Assembly (NCBI GenBank): GCA_963640855.1
Contig: CAVIAJ010000023.1
Span: 1 to 13,266 of the forward strand
Source of the DNA: Methanarcanum sp963640855
Lineage (GTDB): Archaea; Thermoplasmatota; Thermoplasmata; Methanomassiliicoccales; Methanomethylophilaceae
DNA length: 13,266 bases
Direction: 5' to 3'
The translations under genes and the position numbers were made by a program. Under the pieces are notes generated by a model. It was not told where the DNA came from. It ran no database searches and was given only the letters and a program-made list of their open reading frames with translations. This document shows, piece after piece, positions 6,479 through 13,266 of the stretch (position 1 is the first letter of the stretch; every line of letters starts with the position of its first letter).

Positions 6479-8404
6479 ATGGCAGCAATCAGACTCGGAA
6501 AGAATCACCTCAGATGGTGCGACGGATGTAATTTACCTATCCTCGAGGAAAGCAAATGTCCCGTCTGCGGATGCGTTACGCATGAAGTCGAGGTGACACC
6601 TCCGGGCGAGGTGAGGCCCGCATTCGAACACGATATTTCGATGATTAGGGGACTTGCGGATAAGCAGTACGGAGAAGGCTCCGGATTGGCATTGATACCA
6701 GAGAATCATATCGTTTTACTGAACAAAGCACCTTCTTTGGACAGAATGGATGAGATTATCATCGACGGTAAAACCGTAGCGTCAATGCGTTTCGATCTGG
6801 GAAGAGGATGGGTTTTAATCAACCGTATGCAGAGTGCGATGAGAATCGCAAAGACAATGACAAAAGGATATGTTGTCATCAATCCCGACGCTGTCAGATT
6901 TGTTCAGGAATCCAAGAATCTTATGGCACCGGGTGTCATCGGTGCATCTCCCGACGTGAAAGACGGAGATGAAGTTGTCATCGTCACCGAAGACAGGATT
7001 GCAATCGCTACGGGAATCGCAAGAATGTCCGCAGAGGAAATGACTGCATCGGAACGCGGAATGGCTGTCAGGACCAAATGGTACAAACCTGAAGAATCTT
7101 CTGTTATCGATAAAAACAACGACTGGGAGACTGCCGTCAAAGCGAATGAAGGAGTCATTACAAGAAGGAGAGACGAAGCCGTTTCCTTCATTAAGAAAAC
7201 AATGGCGCAGCACGATAAACCTGCCGTAGTGTCATTCTCCGGAGGAAAAGATTCGCTTACCACATTGTTATTGACTCTCGATGCGGGAGAAAAACTCCCG
7301 GTTCTTTTCGTGAATACGGGATTGGAATTCAACGAAACCGTAAATCATGTACACGAAGTCTGTGAGAAATACGGGCTGAAACTCATAGAAGAAAAAGCAC
7401 CTACGGATGCATTCTTCGGAAATCTTGTACAATTCGGACCTCCCGCCAAAGATTACAGATGGTGCTGTAAAACCAATAAGTTGGGACCTACCGTTGCGGC
7501 AATCAACAAGAACTTCCCCGGAGGATGTTTATCGTTCATAGGTCAGAGAAAATACGAATCCGAAGCAAGACATGATAAGCCCAGAGTATGGGTCAATCCG
7601 TGGACTCCTGGACAGACAGGTGCTTCTCCCATTCAGAGTTGGAACTCAATCCACGTTTGGATGTATATTTTCTACAAAAAAGCACCATTTAACGTATGGT
7701 ACACAAGAGGTCTCGACCGTATCGGCTGTTTCCTCTGTCCCGCTTCCGATTTGGCGGAATTCGATACCGTTGCAGGTAATTCCGACAGATATCCCCAATG
7801 GGATGAATATCTCAACGATTATATGGAATCCCGCGGACTTCCGAAGGAATGGAAGGAATACGGCCTGTGGAGATGGAAGAAAGTTCCCCAGTCTATCAAA
7901 GACGAAGTGAACAGACTCACGGGAAAGGATGTCGCCGAACTCACAAAACAGACAAAGACTCCCGAGAAAGGACCTATCTCGATCAAAGTTCAGGAAGGAT
8001 ATTCTCCCTGTGTAATCGGTTTCAGTATCGAAGCCGCATTATCAAGGCCTGTCGATATTGACAGGTTGTCTGCATTCATGCAGGTTTTGGGAAGAACCGT
8101 TGAGAAAGATCCCGACGGACAGTGGGTTTCCGTGGATTACATAACAATCTACAGGGAAGGAGCAATCATCTCCAAAGCATCCGTCGAAAAAGACGCACGC
8201 AACACTATCAAAAAGCTGTTTGATTTGGTAATAAGATCGGAACAGTGCGTAGGATGCGGTTTATGTGCGACAAGATGCGAACAGCACGCACTGTACATGA
8301 AAGACGGAAAAGTGGAAATGAATCCCGACGAGTGTATCAGATGCGGAGACTGTTTCGGACCGTGTCCCGCACTCAACTTCAGAGATACAGACAGCGATAT
8401 GTGA
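6479..8404 (+). CDS. PAPS-reductase-family PP-loop protein with zinc ribbon, PUA and 2x[4Fe-4S] ferredoxin domains
   Basis: This 641-residue protein has four modules. (1) A zinc ribbon: C14, C17, C27, C30. (2) A PUA domain at about 130-200 ('YVVINPDAVRF...MAPGV...GDEVVIV'), a fold that usually binds RNA. (3) An adenylate-handling PP-loop domain with 'SGGKDS' at 254-259, then C329-C330 and C417-x-x-C420. That CC...CxxC pattern carries the [4Fe-4S] cluster in APS-type reductases. (4) A C-terminal ferredoxin with two clusters: C590/593/596/600 and C619/622/625/629. The catalytic 'ECG' tail of classical PAPS/APS reductases is not seen. Relatives are known in methanogens as PAPS reductase-like proteins. 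The PUA plus PP-loop pairing suggests an RNA thiolation or other sulfur-transfer role instead of sulfate assimilation, which is inference. ATG 6479 is the first start in frame. The 3' end lies one base from aroDE on the other strand. Confidence 0.9.
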   Translation: MAAIRLGKNHLRWCDGCNLPILEESKCPVCGCVTHEVEVTPPGEVRPAFEHDISMIRGLADKQYGEGSGLALIPENHIVLLNKAPSLDRMDEIIIDGKTVASMRFDLGRGWVLINRMQSAMRIAKTMTKGYVVINPDAVRFVQESKNLMAPGVIGASPDVKDGDEVVIVTEDRIAIATGIARMSAEEMTASERGMAVRTKWYKPEESSVIDKNNDWETAVKANEGVITRRRDEAVSFIKKTMAQHDKPAVVSFSGGKDSLTTLLLTLDAGEKLPVLFVNTGLEFNETVNHVHEVCEKYGLKLIEEKAPTDAFFGNLVQFGPPAKDYRWCCKTNKLGPTVAAINKNFPGGCLSFIGQRKYESEARHDKPRVWVNPWTPGQTGASPIQSWNSIHVWMYIFYKKAPFNVWYTRGLDRIGCFLCPASDLAEFDTVAGNSDRYPQWDEYLNDYMESRGLPKEWKEYGLWRWKKVPQSIKDEVNRLTGKDVAELTKQTKTPEKGPISIKVQEGYSPCVIGFSIEAALSRPVDIDRLSAFMQVLGRTVEKDPDGQWVSVDYITIYREGAIISKASVEKDARNTIKKLFDLVIRSEQCVGCGLCATRCEQHALYMKDGKVEMNPDECIRCGDCFGPCPALNFRDTDSDM

Positions 8405-8405
8405 T

Positions 8406-9695
8406 TCAACGGGAGATTGCATCTCTCATTGCATCCATGTCCGGTTCCCTTCCGAACCACAGTCTGAACGATTCCGCACCCTGTCCCAAAAGAACATCGG
8501 TACCGCTGACAATCTTACAGCCGAGCGTAATCGCTTTCTGCATGAGTCTTGTTCTTCTGTTGTAAACCATATCCAAAACACACTGATTTTCATTCATTGT
8601 GTTCAGATCGAAGGGGTACACGGAATCTCTGATCATTCCTATCGGTGTGCAGTTGATTATGATATCATAATCGGAGACATCGGGATTTGATGAGGGTTCT
8701 ACGAGTAAATCGTCACATAATTCGAGAAGTGTGACTTCGTTCCTTGCAAGAACGCTTACGTCGCACCCCAAAGACTTCATTGCGTAAGCGGAAGCCCTTG
8801 CCGCTCCTCCCGATCCCACAACAACAACACGTTTTCCGGAAACATTGCCGCAGCTTCTTCTGAAAGCATCCATGATTCCCGTGCAGTCTGTGTTGTATCC
8901 CGTGAGTTTTCCGTCATCGTTTACTATGGTGTTTACGGCACCGATTTTAATCGATTCTTCGGAACATTCGTCGAGAACGGACATTATTTCGGTTTTGAAC
9001 GGAATTGTTATATTCAGTCCCCTGATCTGATACTCGACCATGACTTCTCCCATTCTGTCGGATGTTTTCGAATCGAAAGTAAGAGAAATCGCATCCAAAC
9101 CGGCTTTCCTGATGGCGGCTTCCTGCATCTCGGTGAATCTGTTGTCGCTGATATTGCATCCCGTAATTCCCACGATTGTACAGTCGTCACCCAAATCATC
9201 GAGCATATCCGCTTCCAGCTGACCGTCTGCGGTAGGCGCTCCGATGTAACCGAATGTAAACTCATTACCCAGAAGATTGCTTCTCAGCCTCGTAACAGTA
9301 CCCATATCGCCCATACCGATCAGTACGTGACGTCTGTCGATAATCTGCGAAGCTTCGTACAGTTTGCTGAGATCTTTGAATGAATTTACCGTGAAGGCAC
9401 CCTTTGCTATGTCCTGTACCTTCGAAAACATATTCACAATTTCACAGACATCGGGAGTTCCCTTGAAATCGTGATAGGAACGGATGCTTCTGTATCCGTG
9501 AAGAACTTCTATGCCGTTGTCTACGTATCCGTTGAATCCCTGAGGTATAAGCGACGGACTCTTTCCGCATAATGTGATGATAGTATCAGAATCCGCATTC
9601 TCCGGAACTTTATCGAAAACATCCATGTGTACTTCTTCGTAATCGTAACGGAAAGTAAGATCGTGTTTCTTTCCGTATGTAGAACATATGCGCAT
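8406..9695 (-). CDS. aroDE: Fused 3-dehydroquinate dehydratase (type I) - shikimate dehydrogenase
   Basis: This bifunctional enzyme of 429 residues covers the third and fourth steps of the shikimate pathway (dehydroquinate to dehydroshikimate to shikimate). The AroD part (about 1-165) keeps the catalytic pair: H75 in 'SYHDF' and Schiff-base K98 in 'DIAKGAF', plus R136 and Q159. It is some 50 residues shorter than usual, because the part between the first strand 'MRICSTYG' and the H75 strand is compressed. The AroE part (about 172-429) has 'GLNITIPFK' with catalytic K234, 'GAVNTI', 'YNTDCTG' with the catalytic aspartate, the NADP-binding 'VVVGSGGAARA', and 'LLGQGAESF'. The usual S-H-S-x-S shikimate-binding segment reads 'ISDNRFT' at 182-188, so both key serines are replaced (N185, F187). 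A good ribosome site (AGGAGT, 9703-9708) lies 7 bases before ATG 9695. Confidence 0.9.
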   Translation of the reverse strand: MRICSTYGKKHDLTFRYDYEEVHMDVFDKVPENADSDTIITLCGKSPSLIPQGFNGYVDNGIEVLHGYRSIRSYHDFKGTPDVCEIVNMFSKVQDIAKGAFTVNSFKDLSKLYEASQIIDRRHVLIGMGDMGTVTRLRSNLLGNEFTFGYIGAPTADGQLEADMLDDLGDDCTIVGITGCNISDNRFTEMQEAAIRKAGLDAISLTFDSKTSDRMGEVMVEYQIRGLNITIPFKTEIMSVLDECSEESIKIGAVNTIVNDDGKLTGYNTDCTGIMDAFRRSCGNVSGKRVVVVGSGGAARASAYAMKSLGCDVSVLARNEVTLLELCDDLLVEPSSNPDVSDYDIIINCTPIGMIRDSVYPFDLNTMNENQCVLDMVYNRRTRLMQKAITLGCKIVSGTDVLLGQGAESFRLWFGREPDMDAMRDAISR

Positions 9696-9702
9696 CAGAA
9701 CG

Positions 9703-9708
9703 ACTCCT
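9703..9708 (-). promoter_or_regulatory. Shine-Dalgarno site of aroDE
   Basis: AGGAGT on the minus strand, 7 bases before ATG 9695. It stands out because most first genes in this window lack such a site and appear leaderless. It implies a leadered aroDE message. Confidence 0.6.
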
Positions 9709-9820
9709 TTTTACGGAATATCGGTAAACTAACTGTCATTTCTTCGCGGTTGTCGGCGTTGCCTTCCATTGGATGACGTCCTGTTTACGACCAGAGATTA
9801 CTGCCATATTAAAGTGTTCA

Positions 9821-10744
9821 TCATCCTCTGTGATTGTATTCCGCAGATGATGTTTCCGCATGGGAATCTTCCCTGTTTATCATCAGAATGCCGATGAAAA
9901 CGAACACCATACCGATGATTGTGACAACGGTCGGAATTTCACCGAAGAATACCGCTCCGACAACGGCACACATAACCACTTCAAGGAACAGTACAACCGA
10001 AGACATCGTTGCGGAGATGCCTTTCAGACACAATGCATGCATATAGTACGGAATAAGCGTGAAAACAATTCCGAGCATCAGAACCTGATAAATTACCTGA
10101 GCATCAGAGAACGTAATCTGTACCATTGAAACAGGATCGCAGAACGGAAGCGTACATACGGAACTCACCAGGAAAATGTAAAAGAGAATCGTTCCCGGAT
10201 TGCATCCGTCATCGGTTACTTTCTTCACACCTACTGTGTACATTGCAAACGTCAGTCCCGAAATAAGACCGACCGCCACACCTGCGGCATTTACTTCTCC
10301 GACACCTCCCAGAACACCCGAAACCATCAGACATCCCGCAAATGCGACAACCAACGATAATTTCTGTATCCTGCTGAGTCTTTCCCTGAAAAGGAAGTAT
10401 GAGATAATAGCAACAAAATACGGTTCCGTATTCTCCAATACCGCAGCCAATGAAAGATCGACCATTAACTGAGCCTGGAAATAACTGGTATCTGCGGCAA
10501 TCTTGATCGCACCTATAAAAATGAGGAGTTTCAGATCTTTTCTGTTAACTCTGAATCTGCTTTTATCCGTAATCAGAAAGATAACGGCAATAATCACCGT
10601 GCAGATAAGACATCTTAATTCAAACATCTGAATCGATGTCAGACCCGCTGCGGAAAGATCTCTTATGCAGAGACCTAAAAATCCCCAGATAACAGATGCT
10701 CCCGATATGAGGAAAAGGGAAGTGTTTCTTCCGATTTCACTCAT
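9821..10744 (-). CDS. EamA/DMT superfamily transporter
   Basis: This 307-residue membrane protein has about ten hydrophobic segments in two EamA repeats. The first spans roughly residues 8-140, with 'GASVIWGFLG' near the start and 'LAAVLENTEPYFVAIISYFLFRE' at the end of the repeat. The second spans roughly 150-290, with 'VVLFLEVVMCAVVGAVFFGE' in the equivalent position. The paired 'ENTEPYF...FRE' and 'LEVVMC...FGE' ends are typical of drug/metabolite transporters. Substrate is unknown; many relatives export amino acids or metabolites. The ATG at 10744 lies 8 bases inside the end of the upstream gene and has a weak ribosome site (AGGGT, 10751-10755), so it is translationally coupled as the last gene of a three-gene operon. 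The C-terminal tail is polar ('REDSHAETSSAEYNHRG'). Confidence 0.9.
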   Translation of the reverse strand: MSEIGRNTSLFLISGASVIWGFLGLCIRDLSAAGLTSIQMFELRCLICTVIIAVIFLITDKSRFRVNRKDLKLLIFIGAIKIAADTSYFQAQLMVDLSLAAVLENTEPYFVAIISYFLFRERLSRIQKLSLVVAFAGCLMVSGVLGGVGEVNAAGVAVGLISGLTFAMYTVGVKKVTDDGCNPGTILFYIFLVSSVCTLPFCDPVSMVQITFSDAQVIYQVLMLGIVFTLIPYYMHALCLKGISATMSSVVLFLEVVMCAVVGAVFFGEIPTVVTIIGMVFVFIGILMINREDSHAETSSAEYNHRG

Positions 10745-11726
10745 ACGGATACCCTGTAATCCAATAGTAAATCCTTAAGAGACGGCTCTCCTGAAGGATA
10801 ACGTCGTCTTTTATTTTCAGCACTACAAAGAAACCGTCTTCCCCGTATAACGTGAAACGGTCGCATGTATTCTCGTCGCCTTCGTAAACAATCTGCTTCA
10901 CAGGAAGCATCGGCGTCTGAATGGAAGTTCCGTTACTCTCCGTAAATATCGAACCGTAAACGTTGCCGTCATCGCATTTCTTCAGTACGACTTTCGCCGT
11001 CGATCCGTCGGAAACGAAATCCGCCGATTTTGTACCGACGACACCCACGTCATCGGATGCGTTCCATTCCGTATTCAGGAATCTGACGAATTCGCTTCTC
11101 AGCATATAGGCGTCACTGTCAAGGAACAAAGTGCTGTTCAGCGTTTTGATGTTGTATGCCATCTGTTTGTTAAGAGAATAATATTTAACCTGCGGGCGGG
11201 AAAGCACCGCCATATAGAATATCAACACCGCTATGAGGGCAAAATCGGCCGGATACTTCATTATTGCCTCTCCGAGATATGCATCTTTGAATCCGATATA
11301 AATCAAAGGAACGAACAGCAGTAAGAAAATCGTAATGCCCGAAATCACAAAAAGACGCATCTGATTGTATCTGCTTCCTCCGTAGAGAAGAATGTTCAGA
11401 TAAATCATAATCACACCGAATGCGGATTCCAATGCTGAAAGCACAACAACGGTGTAGTCGGATGCGTCATAACCGTCAAACGATTTCTGCAGTACAAAAA
11501 GACCGCACATAATACCGAAAACGGAGATGTTCATCATCGTGTTCTCGTTCTTTTTGACGAACATCATCAGAGACATCAGTACCGTTACAGACAGGAATAT
11601 CATAACAACAGCCTGAGTGGACTCAATCGACCTTCTCATTGCAATGAAATCTATTGCGACAAACACAATTACGGCTGCTTTGATTACAACGGAAAGGACT
11701 GTGTTGGAAGCGGATTTCATTGCCAT
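10737..11726 (-). CDS. Six-helix membrane protein with C-terminal soluble domain (paralogue 2), unknown function
   Basis: This 329-residue protein has six hydrophobic segments in residues 8-185 and a soluble C-terminal domain of about 130 residues. I recognise no named family. The soluble domain aligns by eye with that of the gene upstream: 'YMLRSE' against 'YILRSD', then a 'TES' strand, an acidic-rich 'GDENTC' against 'GAENCS', and 'LYGEDGFFVVLKIKDDV' against 'FFGDGGLAVTFNVRDEV'. The two are therefore diverged tandem duplicates. It overlaps the upstream gene by 10 bases, and a strong ribosome site (GAGGTGG, 11731-11737) lies 4 bases before the ATG, which fixes the start at 11726 over the ATG two codons later. 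It overlaps the EamA gene by 8 bases. The six-helix-plus-soluble-domain layout would fit a membrane sensor or scaffold. Confidence 0.8.
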   Translation of the reverse strand: MAMKSASNTVLSVVIKAAVIVFVAIDFIAMRRSIESTQAVVMIFLSVTVLMSLMMFVKKNENTMMNISVFGIMCGLFVLQKSFDGYDASDYTVVVLSALESAFGVIMIYLNILLYGGSRYNQMRLFVISGITIFLLLFVPLIYIGFKDAYLGEAIMKYPADFALIAVLIFYMAVLSRPQVKYYSLNKQMAYNIKTLNSTLFLDSDAYMLRSEFVRFLNTEWNASDDVGVVGTKSADFVSDGSTAKVVLKKCDDGNVYGSIFTESNGTSIQTPMLPVKQIVYEGDENTCDRFTLYGEDGFFVVLKIKDDVILQESRLLRIYYWITGYPYE

Positions 11727-12769
11727 TCTTCCACCTCATCCCTCACATTGAATGTGACTGCAAGTCCGCCGTCTCCGAAAAAGGAAATGTGGCTGCAGTT
11801 TTCCGCACCTCCGTCGCAGCGGATACCGCTTACGGACACTCTGTTCGCATAAAGCATCGAACCCGTGACGGATTCGGTTAACGTTAAATGAATTTTCTCG
11901 GAATCCTTCCATTTCTGCGCACGTACGTACGAAACATCGTTCATACGGTGTGTAACCGTGAACACATACTCGCATTCCGCAGGCCCTCCGTCAGTAACAG
12001 GGGACCAGGACGATCTGTCTTCGAAGGCTTTCTCCAGTATCTTCGCATCCGATCTGAGAATATACGATTCCGGTTCCGTGGCGGTGACACGCCTTATCGA
12101 TCCGAGCATATTCTGGTATCTTACCGAAGGCATGTTCAGTCTTACCTGCTCCGTACCTATCATGAGGATAAGAAGAGCGTACATTATGCAGATGATACAC
12201 TGATCGGGATACAGTTCGAAGATTTCTCCCAAATCCATTTCATACGTCGCCGCGTTGTAATAAAGCGAAATGAGAGTTGCGATAAGCATCAGTGAGGTTG
12301 TCACCGTCATACTTGTACGGGACCTTGCCGAACCTCTGACAAACGTAAATCCCGTAATCATCATGTTGACGGCCATTCCCGCCGTAATCAATGAGTAAAG
12401 AAACGGAAATCCGTGAGGATCTAACACGGTCTGTATATGATTCAGAAATCTGCCGCTACCGATAGCCAATGCATAGAATCCGATCGCACGGCCGAGATTG
12501 TTTGAAAAATCCAGTAAAATCAGCGTACCGAAAGCGATCAGAAGAAATATCGCCGTAAATACAATATAATCTCCTTCTGCGGTTAAGCCCAAATCGTACC
12601 CCATAATGTAGATGTACGACAGAACGACAGCATAGATAATCAGAAGAACGCCCATCAGCTTTGGTGTTATGGCAACCGCATTGGACGTAATCCATCTGAC
12701 AGCGGAACCTATCCTGTCATTGACTTTCATTGCAATGCCGAACAACACACCGCTATAAATACAGTTCAT
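11717..12769 (-). CDS. Six-helix membrane protein with C-terminal soluble domain (paralogue 1), unknown function
   Basis: This is the first gene of a three-gene operon. The 350-residue frame has six hydrophobic segments at about residues 39-59, 67-88, 93-112, 122-144, 153-173 and 192-210. A soluble domain of about 130 residues follows, containing 'SYILRSDAKILEKAF', 'IHLTLTESVTG' and 'ISFFGDGGLAVTFNVRDEV'. It shares layout and C-terminal motifs with the next gene. No known family is recognised. Two starts are possible. ATG 12769 lies 26 bases from the centre of a TATA-like palindrome at 12790-12800. ATG 12730 (13 codons in) has a TATTTATAG about 24 bases upstream, and 'AMK' there matches the paralogue's 'MAMK' start. 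Either could be leaderless. The end overlaps the next gene by 10 bases. Confidence 0.8.
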   Translation of the reverse strand: MNCIYSGVLFGIAMKVNDRIGSAVRWITSNAVAITPKLMGVLLIIYAVVLSYIYIMGYDLGLTAEGDYIVFTAIFLLIAFGTLILLDFSNNLGRAIGFYALAIGSGRFLNHIQTVLDPHGFPFLYSLITAGMAVNMMITGFTFVRGSARSRTSMTVTTSLMLIATLISLYYNAATYEMDLGEIFELYPDQCIICIMYALLILMIGTEQVRLNMPSVRYQNMLGSIRRVTATEPESYILRSDAKILEKAFEDRSSWSPVTDGGPAECEYVFTVTHRMNDVSYVRAQKWKDSEKIHLTLTESVTGSMLYANRVSVSGIRCDGGAENCSHISFFGDGGLAVTFNVRDEVEEWQ

Positions 12770-12789
12770 CGGAAAGAATGTTCAGAAAA

Positions 12790-12800
12790 CGTTAATTACG
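12790..12800. promoter_or_regulatory. Near-palindromic bidirectional TATA element
   Basis: CGTTAATTACG reads almost the same on both strands. Its centre (12795) is 28 bases from ATG 12823 on the + strand and 26 bases from ATG 12769 on the - strand. That is the distance expected for leaderless transcripts in both directions. No Shine-Dalgarno site precedes either start. Confidence 0.45.
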
Positions 12801-12822
12801 GGGCATTTACTACGACCGAAGT

Positions 12823-13230
12823 ATGGAAGTGAAAATGGCCGATGTCGACAGAAGAATAATCGATAGGGCCGTCGTATACATCATACTGTACGTTATGATT
12901 GTTGTACTGTCGATGATAAGTTACTCTCTCGACTTCTCCCAGAATTCCTTCACGGAAAAGCAGGTAAGCATACTGTTGGGAAACATCTCGGTGGATTTTC
13001 TGTGCCTGTTTCTGATATATCCCATTATGGAAAAAAGCAGACGTGCGTACAAAGTCGCCGCAGCTCTCGCAATACTGTATCTGTTGGGATACATCTTTGA
13101 ATTTTCACTGAGTTCGGTAACAAGCATACTTCTCCTCATACTGTCTGTGATTGTTGTTTACATACTGCTTTCACAGCCGATGAGAGGATGGTGCCTTCCG
13201 GTTATATCTGAAAAACAGTGTGTCAAATGA
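12823..13230 (+). CDS. Small four-helix membrane protein, unknown function
   Basis: This 135-residue protein has four hydrophobic segments at about residues 15-34, 48-67, 75-92 and 95-116. The N-terminus is charged ('MEVKMADVDRRIIDR') and there is a short polar tail with two cysteines ('GWCLPVISEKQCVK'). No family is recognised and no similarity to the other small membrane protein in the window (3516-3869) is apparent. It diverges from the paralogous membrane-protein operon with 53 bases between the start codons and seems to share its TATA element, so the two units may be controlled together. ATG 12823 is placed for a leaderless message; ATG 12835 (residue 5) is the alternative. The last 36 bases of the window after its stop show nothing recognisable. 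Confidence 0.7.
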   Translation: MEVKMADVDRRIIDRAVVYIILYVMIVVLSMISYSLDFSQNSFTEKQVSILLGNISVDFLCLFLIYPIMEKSRRAYKVAAALAILYLLGYIFEFSLSSVTSILLLILSVIVVYILLSQPMRGWCLPVISEKQCVK

Positions 13231-13266
13231 TTTCATCATCTGACTTTGTTCTGTTTACATGACATG

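Noticed and set aside
8406..9695. aroDE as a frameshifted or decayed pair of genes
   Set aside because: The frame is uninterrupted across both domains, keeps most catalytic residues and has a good ribosome site, so a working fusion is more likely.
9696..9820. Possible RNA gene or terminator in the gap between the EamA and aroDE genes
   Set aside because: No tRNA-like fold, no stable hairpin and no T-run terminator could be found by eye; nothing else is recognisable in this 125-base gap.
1..13266. CRISPR array, transposase, integrase or attachment-site repeats
   Set aside because: No regularly spaced direct repeats, no transposase or recombinase frame and no tRNA gene were seen on either strand.

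Overview
The window looks like chromosomal DNA of a methanogenic archaeon, most likely a gut-type member of the Methanomassiliicoccales (inference, moderate confidence). Signs of Archaea: TATA-like boxes about 25-35 bases before several start codons, with little or no leader; few Shine-Dalgarno sites at first genes but visible ones inside operons and before aroDE; heavy use of AGA/AGG, ATA and GGA codons; and a PAPS-reductase-like protein with zinc ribbon, PUA and ferredoxin domains of a kind known from methanogens. No RNA gene, CRISPR array, insertion sequence or tRNA-bounded island was seen.

Layout. Bases 1-572 (-) hold the start of a restriction/DNA-methylase-type gene that runs off the left edge. 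Diverging from it is a MarC-family membrane protein (750-1379, +), which converges on a family I inorganic pyrophosphatase (1424-1954, -) over a hairpin. Next comes a probable + strand cluster: a TIR-domain/SAM-methyltransferase fusion (2175-3482), a small four-helix membrane protein (3516-3869) and an M20-family amidohydrolase (3904-5094). It ends at a perfect 12-bp hairpin shared with a convergent alanine-type aminotransferase (5149-6354, -). A four-module PP-loop/Fe-S protein (6479-8404, +) then converges, with a one-base gap, on a dehydroquinase-shikimate dehydrogenase fusion (8406-9695, -). The right end carries a three-gene overlapping operon on the - strand (12769 down to 9821): two diverged paralogous six-helix membrane proteins and a DMT/EamA transporter. 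A short divergent gene (12823-13230, +) encodes another four-helix membrane protein.

How the genes work together. Housekeeping functions (pyrophosphate hydrolysis, aromatic amino acid synthesis, transamination, amide hydrolysis) are mixed with accessory ones. The best candidate for something new is the TIR-methyltransferase fusion with its adjacent small membrane protein, lying 1.5 kb from a restriction-type gene. The TIR half keeps the glutamate expected of NAD-cleaving TIR domains, and the second half has a complete SAM-binding motif. Other points worth following: an AroE domain without the paired shikimate-binding serines joined to a shortened AroD; a PUA-containing PAPS-reductase homologue with the CC...CxxC cluster motif plus a two-cluster ferredoxin tail; the tandem paralogous membrane proteins of unknown function; and a nearly palindromic TATA element placed to serve two divergent leaderless genes.
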